Source: Pterobdella sp. o SKG-2022 (lineage: Eukaryota; Annelida; Clitellata; Hirudinida; Piscicolidae). Taken from it: a stretch of DNA of 64,000 bases. Below the pieces are notes generated by a model. It was given only the letters and a program-made list of their open reading frames with translations. It did not search any database and had not been told where the DNA came from. Below, in pieces: positions 1-31,300 of the stretch. Numbering within the stretch: the first letter of the stretch is position 1; every line of letters begins with the position of its first letter. The stretch lies in contig OZ038321.1 in the NCBI GenBank assembly GCA_964035795.1, positions 24,609,986 through 24,673,985 on the forward strand, written 5' to 3'. Made by a program: the position numbers and the translations under genes.

Positions 1-405
1 AGCAGATTGCCATTTAATGGAGTATGTAGGAATATCCTTAATAAATGGAGTATTTATAGAGGAAAGCTATGCTCAAAAGAGCGGTACATAATTGAATATG
101 AAGCTTATTTATGTGCGCAATGGCGCGGTGTAATAGAGTGGCTATGAAACAAGTAAAAATGACACAAAAAATATAATTAAAAAATCCATGAACATTGCAG
201 AATATGATTCGAATGAAAAAACTGAATCAAATCAACATAAAATAGTTGAAAACCAAAAAATAAAAAAAAAAATTTCCTGCAAAAAAACACACCTGGCAAC
301 ATTTGGTGCTATATAATTAAAAAATAAAACATTATTGTGACACTAGATCAGACAACCCAACATAAAAACAAAATCAACAACGTTGAAAAAGGCAATAGCA
401 CGCAC
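1..405. other. Left edge: spectrin intron
   Basis: This lies downstream of the last visible alpha-spectrin exon and should be intron. I looked on the minus strand for the EF-hand exons that must come next and saw none, so the 3' end of the gene is outside the window. Confidence 0.7.
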
Positions 406-19789
<19,384 letters not shown>

Positions 19790-19796
19790 CTTTTAT

Positions 19797-20950
19797 CTGA
19801 AAATTAACTTTATATGTATATTGCATTAAAAAACATAATTTCTGAAATACAAATGATTTGACTCATAGACTAAAATGTAAAAAAAAAACCGCTAAAAATT
19901 TTATTAATACAAATATAACTTTTGCACGTAACTTAAAAATCAACCAAATACAAAAAATAAACTTGAGTGATTTTCGTTGTGTTTTCAAATTAAAAAATTT
20001 TTCAATATCTATAAAAATTGAAATTAAAATGGCGAAGGCCGAATTAACATAAATTGTTTCAAGCAAGGGTATATAATAAAACTAACCTCTTTTATTCGAA
20101 AATACAAAAATATAAAAGAAGAAATAACTTTTTCAATAAAAACGATAGTACGGTTAATTCGACAAATTTCTGAATAAATCGGAGCGGCTAGAAAGACAAG
20201 CTAAAATTTTATGCTCTCTATACGCCTATGAGTCACACAGCGCTGTCTAGCTGCCTGTTATTTTAATCACCATTTTATTAAAAATTTAAATAATTTATAT
20301 ACAAATATTAAGAATCTTTCTATTAAAAATATAAGGTTTTTAAAACATTTATTAATACGAAAGCTATAATTTTCGATAAGTTTAACCTTATCACAAAACG
20401 TTAGCGTAAAGTTCAGGTTTATATAGGAAATTTTCAAAAAAATTAGAACTACAAATGAGTAATTGAATTTATAGTGTAATGTTTTCAATGCTATCTAGTT
20501 CAAAGTTAATGTTTTGGTTCATTGCTTTCTTCGGCCAAGCGGTTCTCCGCTTCAACCTTTCTTATTTGATGTTTAAAAACAAGTTCAACATTTTTCTCGA
20601 ATAACCGTTTTATTATGAATTTTTTTGATCATTTTTTAGTGATAACACCTTTTTGTCTTCTGCATATTCTATGATTTAAATTTTCCCCCCTCACTGTTCT
20701 TAGCTTTCTTTTAATTAATTTATTTTTTTCTTTTTTGATTCGGGTTATTTTCAACGGCCGTTCTCTTATAGCTTTTGCAATAATTTTCTTTATTTTGTCA
20801 TTTTTTTTTATCCTACATGCTTTTCTTTTTCTGAAAATGCTGTTTTCTACTGAAAAAATTTTCAAGATGATTTTAATATTTTTTTAGCAATAAGTTTTTT
20901 AATTTATATTTTTTAGAGACATCTTATGTATCTTTTTTTTAATATTATTT
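19797..20950. other. Spectrin upstream region
   Basis: Presumed 5' UTR intron and promoter region of alpha-spectrin. It includes one half-copy of the foldback family 1 core at about 20345-20410 (AGCTATAATTTTCGATAAGT followed by TTAACCTTATC). No confident promoter motif was found. Confidence 0.4.
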
Positions 20951-21172
20951 GAATAACTTTTTATTTTCAATTTTTTTTGAAGAATTTTTTGATACATTTA
21001 TTTAAAAAAACTAAAATTTTCGATAAGTACAACCTTATCATAAATCATTAGTGAAGTAAACAATAGTTTACTACTAATGATTTATGATAAGGTTGTACTT
21101 ATCGAAAATTTTAGTTTTTTTAAATAAATGTATCAAAAAATTCTTCAAAAATATTGAATAAAAAGTTATTCA
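20951..21172. repeat. Foldback element family 1, largest copy
   Basis: Two near-perfect inverted arms of about 105 bp meet at an AATA loop (AGTAAAC-aata-GTTTACT at the tip). The arms carry the family core CTAAAATTTTCGATAAGTAC followed by AACCTTATCATAAATC. The core itself holds a smaller hairpin, GATAAG..CTTATC. No coding capacity, so it looks like a non-autonomous foldback or MITE-type element. Other copies: 44361-44568, 53251-53412, 62899-62972, and several half copies. Confidence 0.85.
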
Positions 21173-21899
21173 AATTTATATTTTTGCTTTCTACCAATAT
21201 TAATTTTCCTTCACTCTTTCAACGTAATTTTTTCTTTCATTCGGACATTTTTTTACGAATCTACTCTTTTTTTTGTTAATTCATGTTAACTATAATAAAT
21301 TTTTTTTGATTTTATTGATATTATATATTCTCTAACTCTGGTTTTTTTCTCAGTAAATTTTTTCTTATTTTTACCATAATTTATTTTTTTTATTTTTTTC
21401 TCCAAGCTTTTTTTTTTAAAATAATCTCTTGCTTTCATTTTTTTTCATTTATATTATTTACGAACGTCATGAACGTTTAAAATGGCTGTCGTGTAAATAA
21501 TTATTTTTCTTTTCAAACCCTGTCTAAATATAGAAAATTCATTTACAATATATTTATTCAATTTTTTTTGAGCACTAGTAAAACATTTATTGCTCTACTG
21601 AAAACCCATATTTGGAATGACAGATTGTGGACCTATTATTTGTAATGGACCCATTCATTTTTGATATTGTTTTGATAATGTAAGTTCAACTGACGAAAAG
21701 CTTCGCATTATTTAGTTAATAAGAGTTCTTGATTTGAATCATTTTCATATGGTTTTTCTGTTGTCTCAACTTTATACCTTATTTTGCTTGTTTTCTGTGT
21801 ATTATTATAAAAAATTTCTAACCCAGTATTTTGTCTCTTTATGCGTAACTTATCTTCAACGTTAATACATTACGGTAGATATATTTAGTTAGGTTGAAC
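21173..21899. other. AT-rich spacer
   Basis: T-rich spacer between the foldback element and the retroelement relics. I see no gene or recognisable repeat. Confidence 0.5.
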
Positions 21900-24330
21900 A
21901 GAATGTGTGGTGTGGAGTGGTCTTTGTGGAATTTATGAGTGAAGATCGTTTTTGAGGATTTTTTTTATGAGGGTTTGGATGCAATCATTAGTACTTTGAC
22001 ATGCATTGTATTTAGGTTTATTTTTTAATTGAGATTTTTGTCGGTGGTTTTGGTGGGTATGTTGATAGTGTAGTCGTTGTTATTACATTTGGATTGTTTT
22101 GTACCTGAAGTGAGCTTTTTATGGGGTGAGTAAGTGTAGTGGATGGCGAAAGAGAGAAATTTTGGTTGAATTGAGGCGTGAAGTTTGAAGTGGGCTTAGT
22201 GAGAATATTTTGTTTAAGAGTGTAAGTCTTGAATGAGGAGTGCATAGCTATGATGGCTCTTAAAGCTAATTTCATATTTTTGGCTTCTGTGAAGTGGATG
22301 AAATGATGAGTGACCATATGGTGTTTGCATATTCGAATAGAGGAATTTGTCTGCTTTGCCCATGTGGGTGGGTGTCAAGAGTTTCATTGAAATTTAGTTT
22401 TTTTTTAAGATTTTATAGTATTTTTACTAAAGTTGTAGTTTAGTTTTGGGTTAAATTTGAAATTTGAAATATTGGTGTTGAAAGACGCGAGTAGAAGGGT
22501 GTTGTTAATATGGATATTGAGTGGTTTATCGAATTCATAGAGGTCTAGGGTCATGGGTGTGGTTGTGGTTGGATTGATTAAGAGATTGTTTTTATAAACC
22601 CATTTTTAAATTTATCTCAACTAAGAGTTTTAGATGGCTGCGTGAGTATTGGTGTGTAACCTTCGGTGAAACCAATTGCGTATTCCTAGTTAGGGCGATC
22701 AAATGGTTGACCTACTCTGATGTTATTATGATGTCATCTGTTTATGAAAGGATTTTGATAATTTTATTTTTAAAAAAGAATGTCTGACATGTATGTATAT
22801 GTTAAAGAGTGTGGGTGATAAGACGCCCCCTTGGGAGACTTTTGATTTGATATTTGCGTTATATTCCTAGCAAGTGGACTCCGACAAGCGACCAAGATGA
22901 AGCTGGTCAAGACCTTGGTGTGGAGTGTGGTGACGTATGCAGCAGAAACGTAGGCCATTCGCAAAGTGGACAAGAAAAAAATGAAAGCTATGTAAATTTG
23001 AGTCTGAAGGAAAATTGGGAAGTTGAAGTGGAGTGACAAGCTAAGCAATTAAAAAGTTTTGAGTCGGACAAATGAAAAATGAGAATTGATGGCATATATA
23101 AAATTAAGAGAATTCAAATAAATTTACTACATCACGAAAATCTGCTAAAAATCACATTAGAAAAAAAGATGGATAAACCTGCCGATTACAGAAAACCTAT
23201 GAAGAGGATAATGTTTGTAATGACTTCAAAATTAAAAATTTTTGGCGACATTTTAGATAGTTTTTTATGAGTTTGATTAAGATAGAAGGTACTTGGGTCT
23301 TTCAAATTTATGCATGAAGAGGTGTTTGATGGCCTTGTCAAAGGTTTTGGTTACGTCGAGGATCGTGGACTGTTTTTTAGAGAAAGGATAGTTTTTTGTT
23401 GAAGCCTGTGATGATTGTTGTATACTTGGTAGAAATTGTCAGTGGGAGTAGATTGAGCGATGTTGAATCCATATTTATGGAAAGAAATGTTGATATTGGT
23501 ATGTATGGAGTAGAAAGAAAAGGCCATTTGTTTTGTTTGGCTATAAGAATGGTTCTAGCTGTTTCTAGGTCGGAAACGTTTTTTTGAGGTATTGACTAGT
23601 TTGATGAGTTTTTTGATTGCCAAGTGTCTTAGGTTTTTGAAGTGTCTGATAGTGAAGTTGTCAGGTCTTGTGAAACTTTTATCATTCAAATCATTAATTG
23701 CGTTTTTAACTTTCTGGGATGGTGATCAGATTACATGTTTTTTGGATGTCTATGTAGGCGGTTGCATTTTTGTATGGGATTGCTGTATTAGATAGGTCGT
23801 TTTTTGGTGTTGAGTGCTTAACTGTTATACACGGTATGTGGGGCTTTTTCAGTCTCCGTAGTAAGGTGCTTTCACCACAAGTTTTATTTGGACTTTTGTA
23901 TCAAGTGGGTATTTTGCTGGTCAAGTATAAGTAGGTTTTGATATTTTTTTCTTGTTTCGTCTTAAGTTGTTTCTGTTTGTGATGATATTTTTGGGTAACT
24001 AAGTGTGGGCGAGTTTTATGATGCCATTAGGATGTTTTTTGGGTCTGATGCCAGTATGGGTTTGGTTATGATATATTTAGCTTCATGAGAGGCTTCAGAA
24101 AGTGTTTTCAAGTGTTCTTTTTAGGTAATGGGTGATTCGGGGCCAGCTAGCTTTTTTGTAGTTGGTTATTGCTTTAGAGGACTTTGTGAGATGGTTTATG
24201 TGTTTTTTTTTGTAGATTATGAAAAAAGGAAGGTGGTCTGAGTTAAAAGCTTTGAGGGGTTGCCACATGACATTGGTTAAGATTGAGATGGATGCTGTTA
24301 AGATTTCAAGAGGTTTGTTGATGATTATAG
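21900..24330 (-). mobile_element. Decayed non-LTR retrotransposon (LINE)
   Basis: Reading the minus strand and ignoring frame breaks: an endonuclease motif SDHLPF near 24210-24290; reverse transcriptase motif A as DVTKTFDKAIKHLFMHKF at about 23285-23370; motif B as QGGVLSPTLFNIYMSDI at about 22782-22845; and the catalytic box as TDDIIITSE at about 22714-22745. The order is right for a LINE ORF2. Many stops and frameshifts show it is dead. It is interrupted by another fragment at about 22866-23275 on the opposite strand. The clade (CR1, Jockey or RTE-like) is not resolved, and the outer ends are approximate. Confidence 0.75.
22866..23275 (+). mobile_element. LINE 3'-end fragment nested in a LINE
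   Basis: On the plus strand this reads KLVKTLVWSVVTYAAET followed by a stop (in place of Trp) and AIRKVDKKKMKA, typical of the region after the reverse transcriptase domain of many animal LINEs. Beyond that the frame is broken. It sits exactly between motif A and motif B of the minus-strand LINE, so it is a later insertion. Confidence 0.7.
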
Positions 24331-24449
24331 TTGATTTAAAAACGGATTAAGTTGTTTTTAATTAGTATTATGGGATTTCATCGATAATTATAGCTATTTT
24401 TGCTTAATACATACATATATTGATTTTCGTCCGGACATAATCACACTTT

Positions 24450-25000
24450 ATAATAAATACGTAACGTCTTTTATTTTTTTCTTGTATTCGATTTTGTCAA
24501 TAGTTTCGACTTTCTCAATTTTCAAGTTCAGAAGGCGCAAATCATTTATTAGAGTATTAAGGAGAGATGATGGTGGTCTGCCTCTTTTGCGTTTGGTGTT
24601 CTTGAGCGCTTCTTGTAGGATGGCTTTGGCTGGCGGGTTATTGCGGCAAGTGTCCTAGCATTCTAAGACGTCTCTGTCTCACATCCAAATGTACAAGAAG
24701 TTTGATAGAATCACACTCCTCATTTCTCATTATATCAGGCCAGTGCACCTTTTTCAACCTTCGTATCATTTTTCTTTGGAAGGAGTCTATGCCGTTTCTA
24801 ATTATTTTTGAGTTGCTTAATAATTGTACTAAAATTCTCTCATAAATCAACATTAAAAATTTTTGAATATTGTTTATAAGTACATTAAAATGTGTCAGCA
24901 GAGGAGTTAATCTGTGTGATGCAAATAGAATAAGATGGTTGAGAGTGCGTTGATGCCATTTGTGATTATTGAGTTGCAAAGATTTTTTAAGTTTTTAAAA
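24450..25000 (-). mobile_element. Second LINE relic, C-terminal part
   Basis: The minus strand encodes IDSFQRKMIRRLKKVHWPD followed by RQRRLRMLGHLPQ and then a GRPP box near 24570, the standard tail of LINE ORF2 proteins. A stop codon lies between the LGHLPQ and GRPP parts. It is separate from the element at 21.9-24.3 kb because both carry equivalent C-terminal sequence. Confidence 0.65.
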
Positions 25001-26284
25001 AGGTTGAAAAAGATATTGTCTGAAATATTGATGTTTGGTGGAATGTAGAGATTTGAGGTGTTTTATTTTTCTGTGTCAAGATGACTTTTTGTGATTAGTA
25101 AGCTTATATTGATTTGGTTAAATTAAGAGGGGTGGGGCTAGTTAAAGCCTAAAGTGAAAATGTGTGGAGGTTCGTGTTGTTTAGCTTTTTTGGAGTGTAT
25201 TGGGTATATTTTTTTGCATGTTAGATGGTTAAGTCTTGTTTAACCAGTGATTAAATTGATTTTAAGGTGTAGTATGTTGATGTTACCTATAGACTAGCGG
25301 GAAGGGGTGAGCTATAGGGTTACTGGTAGTTTAGAAGTTTAGTAGTTGATTGCTTCGGTAAATTGAGTGGTTTGTTGTTTTTGTGATTGAAGGAGGGGGT
25401 GTAGTGGGTTAGAGGTTTGAAGTGGTGTATGTTTTGTTGGTTTATGATGTTTTTTTGTGATGAAAGTTAACAAAGAAGAGGTTTCGGGAGACAGAAAAAT
25501 TATTTTGAAACATTTAAAATATATTCAATGAGGGTGATATGATTCCATAGGATAAAGGGTTGATAGAGGGTGATTCTATTTGAGAATATAGAAAAAACCA
25601 AATAGGTCTCTGATTTTTTTTCACGTTGCTGTGAGAAACAGTTGAGCTTTTTTTCTCTTACCTGGGTCTTGATGGGAGAAGATCAAATAAACTGTTTGTT
25701 TGAGGTCTTTTTCTTTTGTGTTAAAGAAGATATGGAAAAATGAACTGATTTGATCTCCATTTAGAATACATCTCAACCGTGATTAGGCATGTTCTTTTGG
25801 AACAAGATCTTTTTAGTAGATTTATTAGGCATAGATGCTTGTATAGTCAAAAATGTCCAAGTTTTAACATTGAAATCACAGCACAATCCCAAATTATCTC
25901 AACAATATCAGCGTAAATTATCTTAGCAACAAGATTAGCAAGTCTGATTTTTCTAAGACTGTATGGAAATATTTTATCTTTTTCTTAAACATATTAGAAA
26001 ATTTTCAAGTTATTCATTGAAAAATTTAACAAACTTTCGTATCGAAATATCGCATGAAGCAATAAACGAAATATTTTGATATTAATGACGTTGCTTTGAC
26101 ATAAAATAATAAGGTTAAACTCTAACGTACAACTTTTTTAACAAAATCTTTAAAGCTTTGAAGGAAATTTTAAAAATCGAAAAATGAAACAATATAAATA
26201 AACTTCATAATTATAGTATCAAAACTTTATATAGTATTCCTTATCTCTTTTAACCTCGCTGAATATGTATCATTTTTGATATTA
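25001..26284. other. Spacer, probable repeat remnants
   Basis: No gene seen. The first 600 bp may hold more of the LINE 5' region on the minus strand, but no motif is clear enough to call. Confidence 0.4.
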
Positions 26285-26442
26285 TAGCGTTGTATTTAAC
26301 CTACTGCGATATTTATAGAGCTTTTTGCTTATAGATCAAAGCGCTTGCTACAAATTTAATATACTGAGAACACTGTGATTGTCAGCCCAAGCGAACCCGG
26401 CAAATTTAGAATATAAGTCTAATTCTCTATCTCTGAGGTATA
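26285..26442 (-). mobile_element. tRNA-derived SINE, copy 2 (reversed)
   Basis: The reverse complement contains a B box in CCGGGTTCGCTTGGGCTGAC, an anticodon-type stem TTAGA..TCTAA with a 7-nt loop, then a tail matching the copy at 33168-33335 (TAAATTTGT, GCGCTTTGATCTATAA, CTCTATAAATA). Same family, clearly diverged. Confidence 0.7.
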
Positions 26443-26689
26443 CGGCGTTGTTATCATTACTCCAAATTTAGATGAAATATTTTAAGCTCATTTGAAAAAA
26501 TATTTATATTCCCTTCAAATATGCGTGCATGTTGGACCCAGGCATGTCTGTGAGCTTGGCTTTGAGGTTTGACCATGTGCTGGTGAGAATTATGTACAAA
26601 TTTATTTATTTAATCGGGTTTACAATGAAAATATTTGGAAAAGAACTTAAGTAATAAGAGTTTTACGTTTGATAAAGCACTATTTTTTT

Positions 26690-26910
26690 CCAACTTACAC
26701 AATTTTTTGCCTTTTTTAAGTTCGATTGTATCTTCTATGTAGTGGCGTTTTGTGCTTCCTTGAGTATAGTGAGTAGGTTTGTATTTGTTTGGTCTTTTCC
26801 AGAAAGTTCGTTGCTATTTATGCTGGAACCTGATCGTGCATCTTCGAGATGTGGCTCAGCATCTGCCAACGTACTTCACGAATACTTGACGTATTGCTAG
26901 TTCAGTGTGG
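26690..26910 (-). mobile_element. LINE relic, C-terminal fragment
   Basis: The minus strand reads SIREVRWQMLSHISKMHDQ then VPA, a version of the R-RL-(L/F)GHI-R tail found in LINE ORF2 proteins, followed by broken frames. Confidence 0.5.
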
Positions 26911-28304
26911 GCTTTTATCTCTGCTGTGAACAAGTTTTCGAGATAGTATATACAAATGGTTAACAATGAAATTTTTTAAAGCGTGATCATGAAACACTTC
27001 AGTGTTATTTGATTTTTTTAATAAATTAATGTACCATCTTCAAGGTTGAAGATGAAAAACTATCAATTAGGCATCAGCTGTGCTTTGCTTTTTTAGACTC
27101 AACCTTAAGTTTGCGGAATTAGAGTGGATCAAACGGAAGTGCATGGTCTTAGTTGTAGAAAAAGCTCTAGAAGATTTTCATTCTCAGATTTATATTTAGA
27201 GCTCTGCCATTAGCCCATATACCATCAATTCCTTAACCGAATGACTCGTTTTGATCTGAGGGAAAAAGTCCAGCTAAAATGGCAGTTAAGCCTTGAAAAA
27301 ACTGTTAATGATGATTTAGGATTTTACTTGCAGTGACACTATCGCTCATAGCCACGTACCAATATCTTCAACTTGTTTTGGAAAAGTAGTTAAAAAGGCG
27401 TAGATATGTCAACTTATCATTTGATTATGATATTTTGGCAATAGGCGTTGCAATTCTAGGTTCTTGGAGTCTGAACGGGCTAGAGTTAATGAAAAAAAAA
27501 TCAGAAAAACATATTTCAAGAAACAGTAGAGCCACGGTCAACATTCTTTCTACTACGAGCAATAAGTATGAACATTGTTGTATACTTCGATTGTGGATCC
27601 CCAACTGAACAAAAAAGTTTTTCAAAACAAGATTGTAACACTTTGAACAAAATAATTAAAGATGAAATTTAAGTAAAATAGGAAATAAACCACAATTAAT
27701 ATGGAATTTCATATATAAACAGGTTTTCGGTCACTCCTTACAGGCAGGCTCACGGGCATGTTCAGTACACATGCAGACCTAATGGAAAATTACCTAAAAC
27801 GCTCAAATATATTCATAACAATTACCCAAAAAAAGTCTACAGAGAGAAAATTTTTGTATTGTTCCAGGTACTTTCGTAGCCAAAAAAAATTTAAATAAAT
27901 CTTTTATTTATGATAAATTTAAAATGATTGAATTATTTTTTCATTTCATTACTTTTTTGACAGATTTCTTATTGATTATAGTGTTTATCAGTTAATAAAA
28001 GCATTTTATTTGAATTTTTGAGTATTAACTTTAGAATTATTTTAAAAATTAATAAACGTTTTCAAAGCTTTGTAACGTAAAAATACAGGAATTTATATTA
28101 ATTATATCAACACATTATGATTAATGAAATTTTAGACATTAAAAATATTTTTCCAATACTCTAAATGAAAGTTTGTTTTGATTGGTTATAGCTTGTTTTT
28201 AAATTTTGTCATTCGTCGGCATATGCACTTTCTCATGTGTAGATTTCTCTTGCATCAAAGGGGATTTGAGAAAGCCGCCGTAAAAAAAATATTTTATCCC
28301 ATAA
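26911..28304. other. Spacer upstream of NDST
   Basis: No gene seen. Near 27430-27640 the plus strand reads DILAIGVAILGSWSLNGLEL, faintly like C-terminal sequence of invertebrate retroelement polyproteins, but too short to call. The last few hundred bases should hold the NDST promoter and 5' UTR. Confidence 0.4.
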
Positions 28305-31300
28305 ATGAAAAAAGTTCATAAAATGAAGCTGTTTAATTTGATAAACTCAAGTTTAAATAAGAAATTCTATTTTCTTATTTTATTTGGTTCATTGTCATTC
28401 TTTATACTCGCCTATAGATTTTATCAAGAGCCCGTTAAAAGAACTTCTTCTAAAACCACTTTAATTTTAAACGATGTTGTGCAATGCTCCCGTGAATCTA
28501 GTTCTTTCTTGAGAAAGCCAATAGGATTTGTTGAAAAAGATATTAAAACAGAACAAAAAGTTTTAATTATTAGTGATAAATTGAAAGAACCATTGTACAA
28601 AGGTATAGTTATGATAATTGAATCTCTCAGGTTGAAATATCACACCTCTTCTTCAGTAGAACATCTGGTTAAGTTTTTCCACAAAAAAACGGACGCCTAT
28701 TCCGTTATTATTTTTGAAAAACTCAGTACTTACACAAAATTAACTTTTTTGGACCGTAATATACTAAAAAAATACTGTAAACAATTTAATGTCGGCATTA
28801 TTATATTTTGTTCAGACATAAGTGATCAAAGTAACCTGCAAGAATATGGTTTGCAGGGAAAGAAAGGAAAATCAATCAAAAACTACAATATTAATAACTT
28901 ATCTCCGCTTTTGAGGATAACTAAAACAGGATCAATACCATCAAACTCATACATCACATCCTACTTGAATAATGATTTGATCTTTTTCAATTCAAATGAT
29001 TCCAATTATGAACCTATTACATATACCAAACCTCAATCTTGCTCACATTTCTCATGTTATCATTCACCCATTATAAGAGACAAAGGTCGGATAGATGGCA
29101 TTGAAAAAGTTATATTTGGCACAGATCTTAGCTTTTGGTTGCACATAATAGTGTTTGTAGATGCTATGTATCTTCAATCTAAAGGGATCATAAAGCCTTC
29201 TCTTGAAAGGTCTGTTATGGTGGATATTGATGATGTTTTTGTTGCCAAGTCAGGTACTCGCTTCACCAAGCCTGATGTTCAAGTATGCTATTATTAATGA
29301 TTTTGTAATATTTAATGTAAATATTTAAAATTTTTATAAAGTTCATTTTTAAGATTAAAATAATTTATAAAACTTGATAATGTTCAACTTTATTTATTTT
29401 ATTTAGACATTATTCCATAGTTCTAAGACAATAAAAATACCAATGCATTATATACTATTATTAAGTTGAAACCCTTAAAACATATCCATTGGTTGTTCAT
29501 TATTGACAGGCATTGGTGGCTTCGCAGGAAAAGATAAGAGCTACTGTTGCCAATTTTACCTTCAATTTGGGTTTTTCTGGTTACTACTTCCTAAAAGGCA
29601 ACAATCAAGAAGATGAGGGAGATTGGACTCTTTTAGGTTATAATTTGTCTTAGTTGATACTGTTACTACTAATTAATATAATTATAGAGGTTTCTATCAG
29701 TTACCATATCTTTGCAATTACTTTACACAAAAAGCATCGAATAGTTAAATAATTTTTTTTTAATTTGGAGTCAACACTTGTATAAATCCTTTGATCATTT
29801 ATAATGTCTTTAACTATCCTATAAGACTTGAAGACATTATAGTTTTTAAAGCATCTTTTTCAAAATTATCAAAGAATTTATACAAGCTTTGACTCAAACC
29901 TTTGCAATAAATACTCTTCTGTTTAATTCTTTTGAAGTGAAAAAAATAAAATTTTTAACTACTTAGTATGAGTTGTAAAACATTGTGGTTCCTCAGTCTT
30001 TTTTTCTCAAAAGAATGATCAAAAGATATACTTTCATACATAGTTTAGGAGAATATATGTTTTAAATATTATTTTTGGAAATTTAAAAATTCAAAAAAAT
30101 ATTTATAAATTCAAAAAATTCAATAAATAACATTTACTGGTTTCTGTTGACTATATAATCCTTCCAAAATTCATATTTGTTTTGTGAGTCTCCAAGGTGG
30201 GACTCTCATAAAACAGGATCATTAAATGGAAGTTAACCAAGAATGTAATAATTAAGAGCGTTTGCTTCTTTTACACTTTAAAACATTGAAAAAATTTAAT
30301 TACTTTATTTTTTTACCCAATTTTATTTGTTAATCATATAAAGCAAAAAATATAAAAAAAAAATTTTTAATATCAAAAATAAACTTTATGAAATCATTTG
30401 TTCAATTATTTTCAAAATATTCATAAAATAATTGCAAATATTTGATAAATAATTGAAAAACTCTATAATGAAAATTAACACTTAAAGCAATATCAATAGT
30501 ATTCATTACTCACGAATCACAATCAAATTAGTTTATTACTTTGAAATGTGCAACCAATCGCTTAATCACAGAAAACAAGGAAAAGTTTTGGTGGTTTGGT
30601 CACACTTACAAGCACAGGCAGGCCCACCTCTTCAACCTCTCACAACTTATTACTGATATGAACCTCAATAAGATTTTTGCTCAGGTTTGTTCTTTTGTGG
30701 CTATCAAGAATTTTTATCTATTTATCTCTATCTATCTATCTATCTACTTATTATTCTACTTTTTCCTGTTTATTGATTTTGGAAAAGTCGTGTGTAGTAA
30801 TATTTTATCATCATTATTTAAAATAATTTATTTACATACCTTCTCATTCAATATCAACTTTCCATTGTTATATCCTTAAACTTGATCAATAGAAACTATT
30901 ATGAATCAGTATGAATTATAAACTAAGATAAATTAAATAAGGTAGATTATCTTAAAGTTCTGTTGAGCTTGTATCTTAAAGTTTACATCGAAAAAAATTA
31001 ATTTTTTTGAGTAAAGCAAAATTACGAGTTATTTTACAAAGATGTAAAAAGAAATTCCTATTAAAAAACAGATTACAATTATCTTCTTAAAAATTCCCTA
31101 AAACACAAAACATCATCGTTTCAAGTCCATTTACATCAACTATACAAAAGTTTATTTTCATTCCAACTTCCTTCAACCCCTATACAACCCACCACCACAG
31201 CGACACGGCATAGCGATAACGAGCAACTACTCGGTGTCACCACACCACGCTGGTGTCTTTCCAGTGCACGAGGAGCTGTACGAGGCTTGGAGGCAGGTGT

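Noticed and set aside
28305..29297. Single-exon 330-aa protein
   Set aside because: This is NDST exon 1 running on into intron 1; a GTATGC donor at 29283 joins in phase to the next NDST exon.
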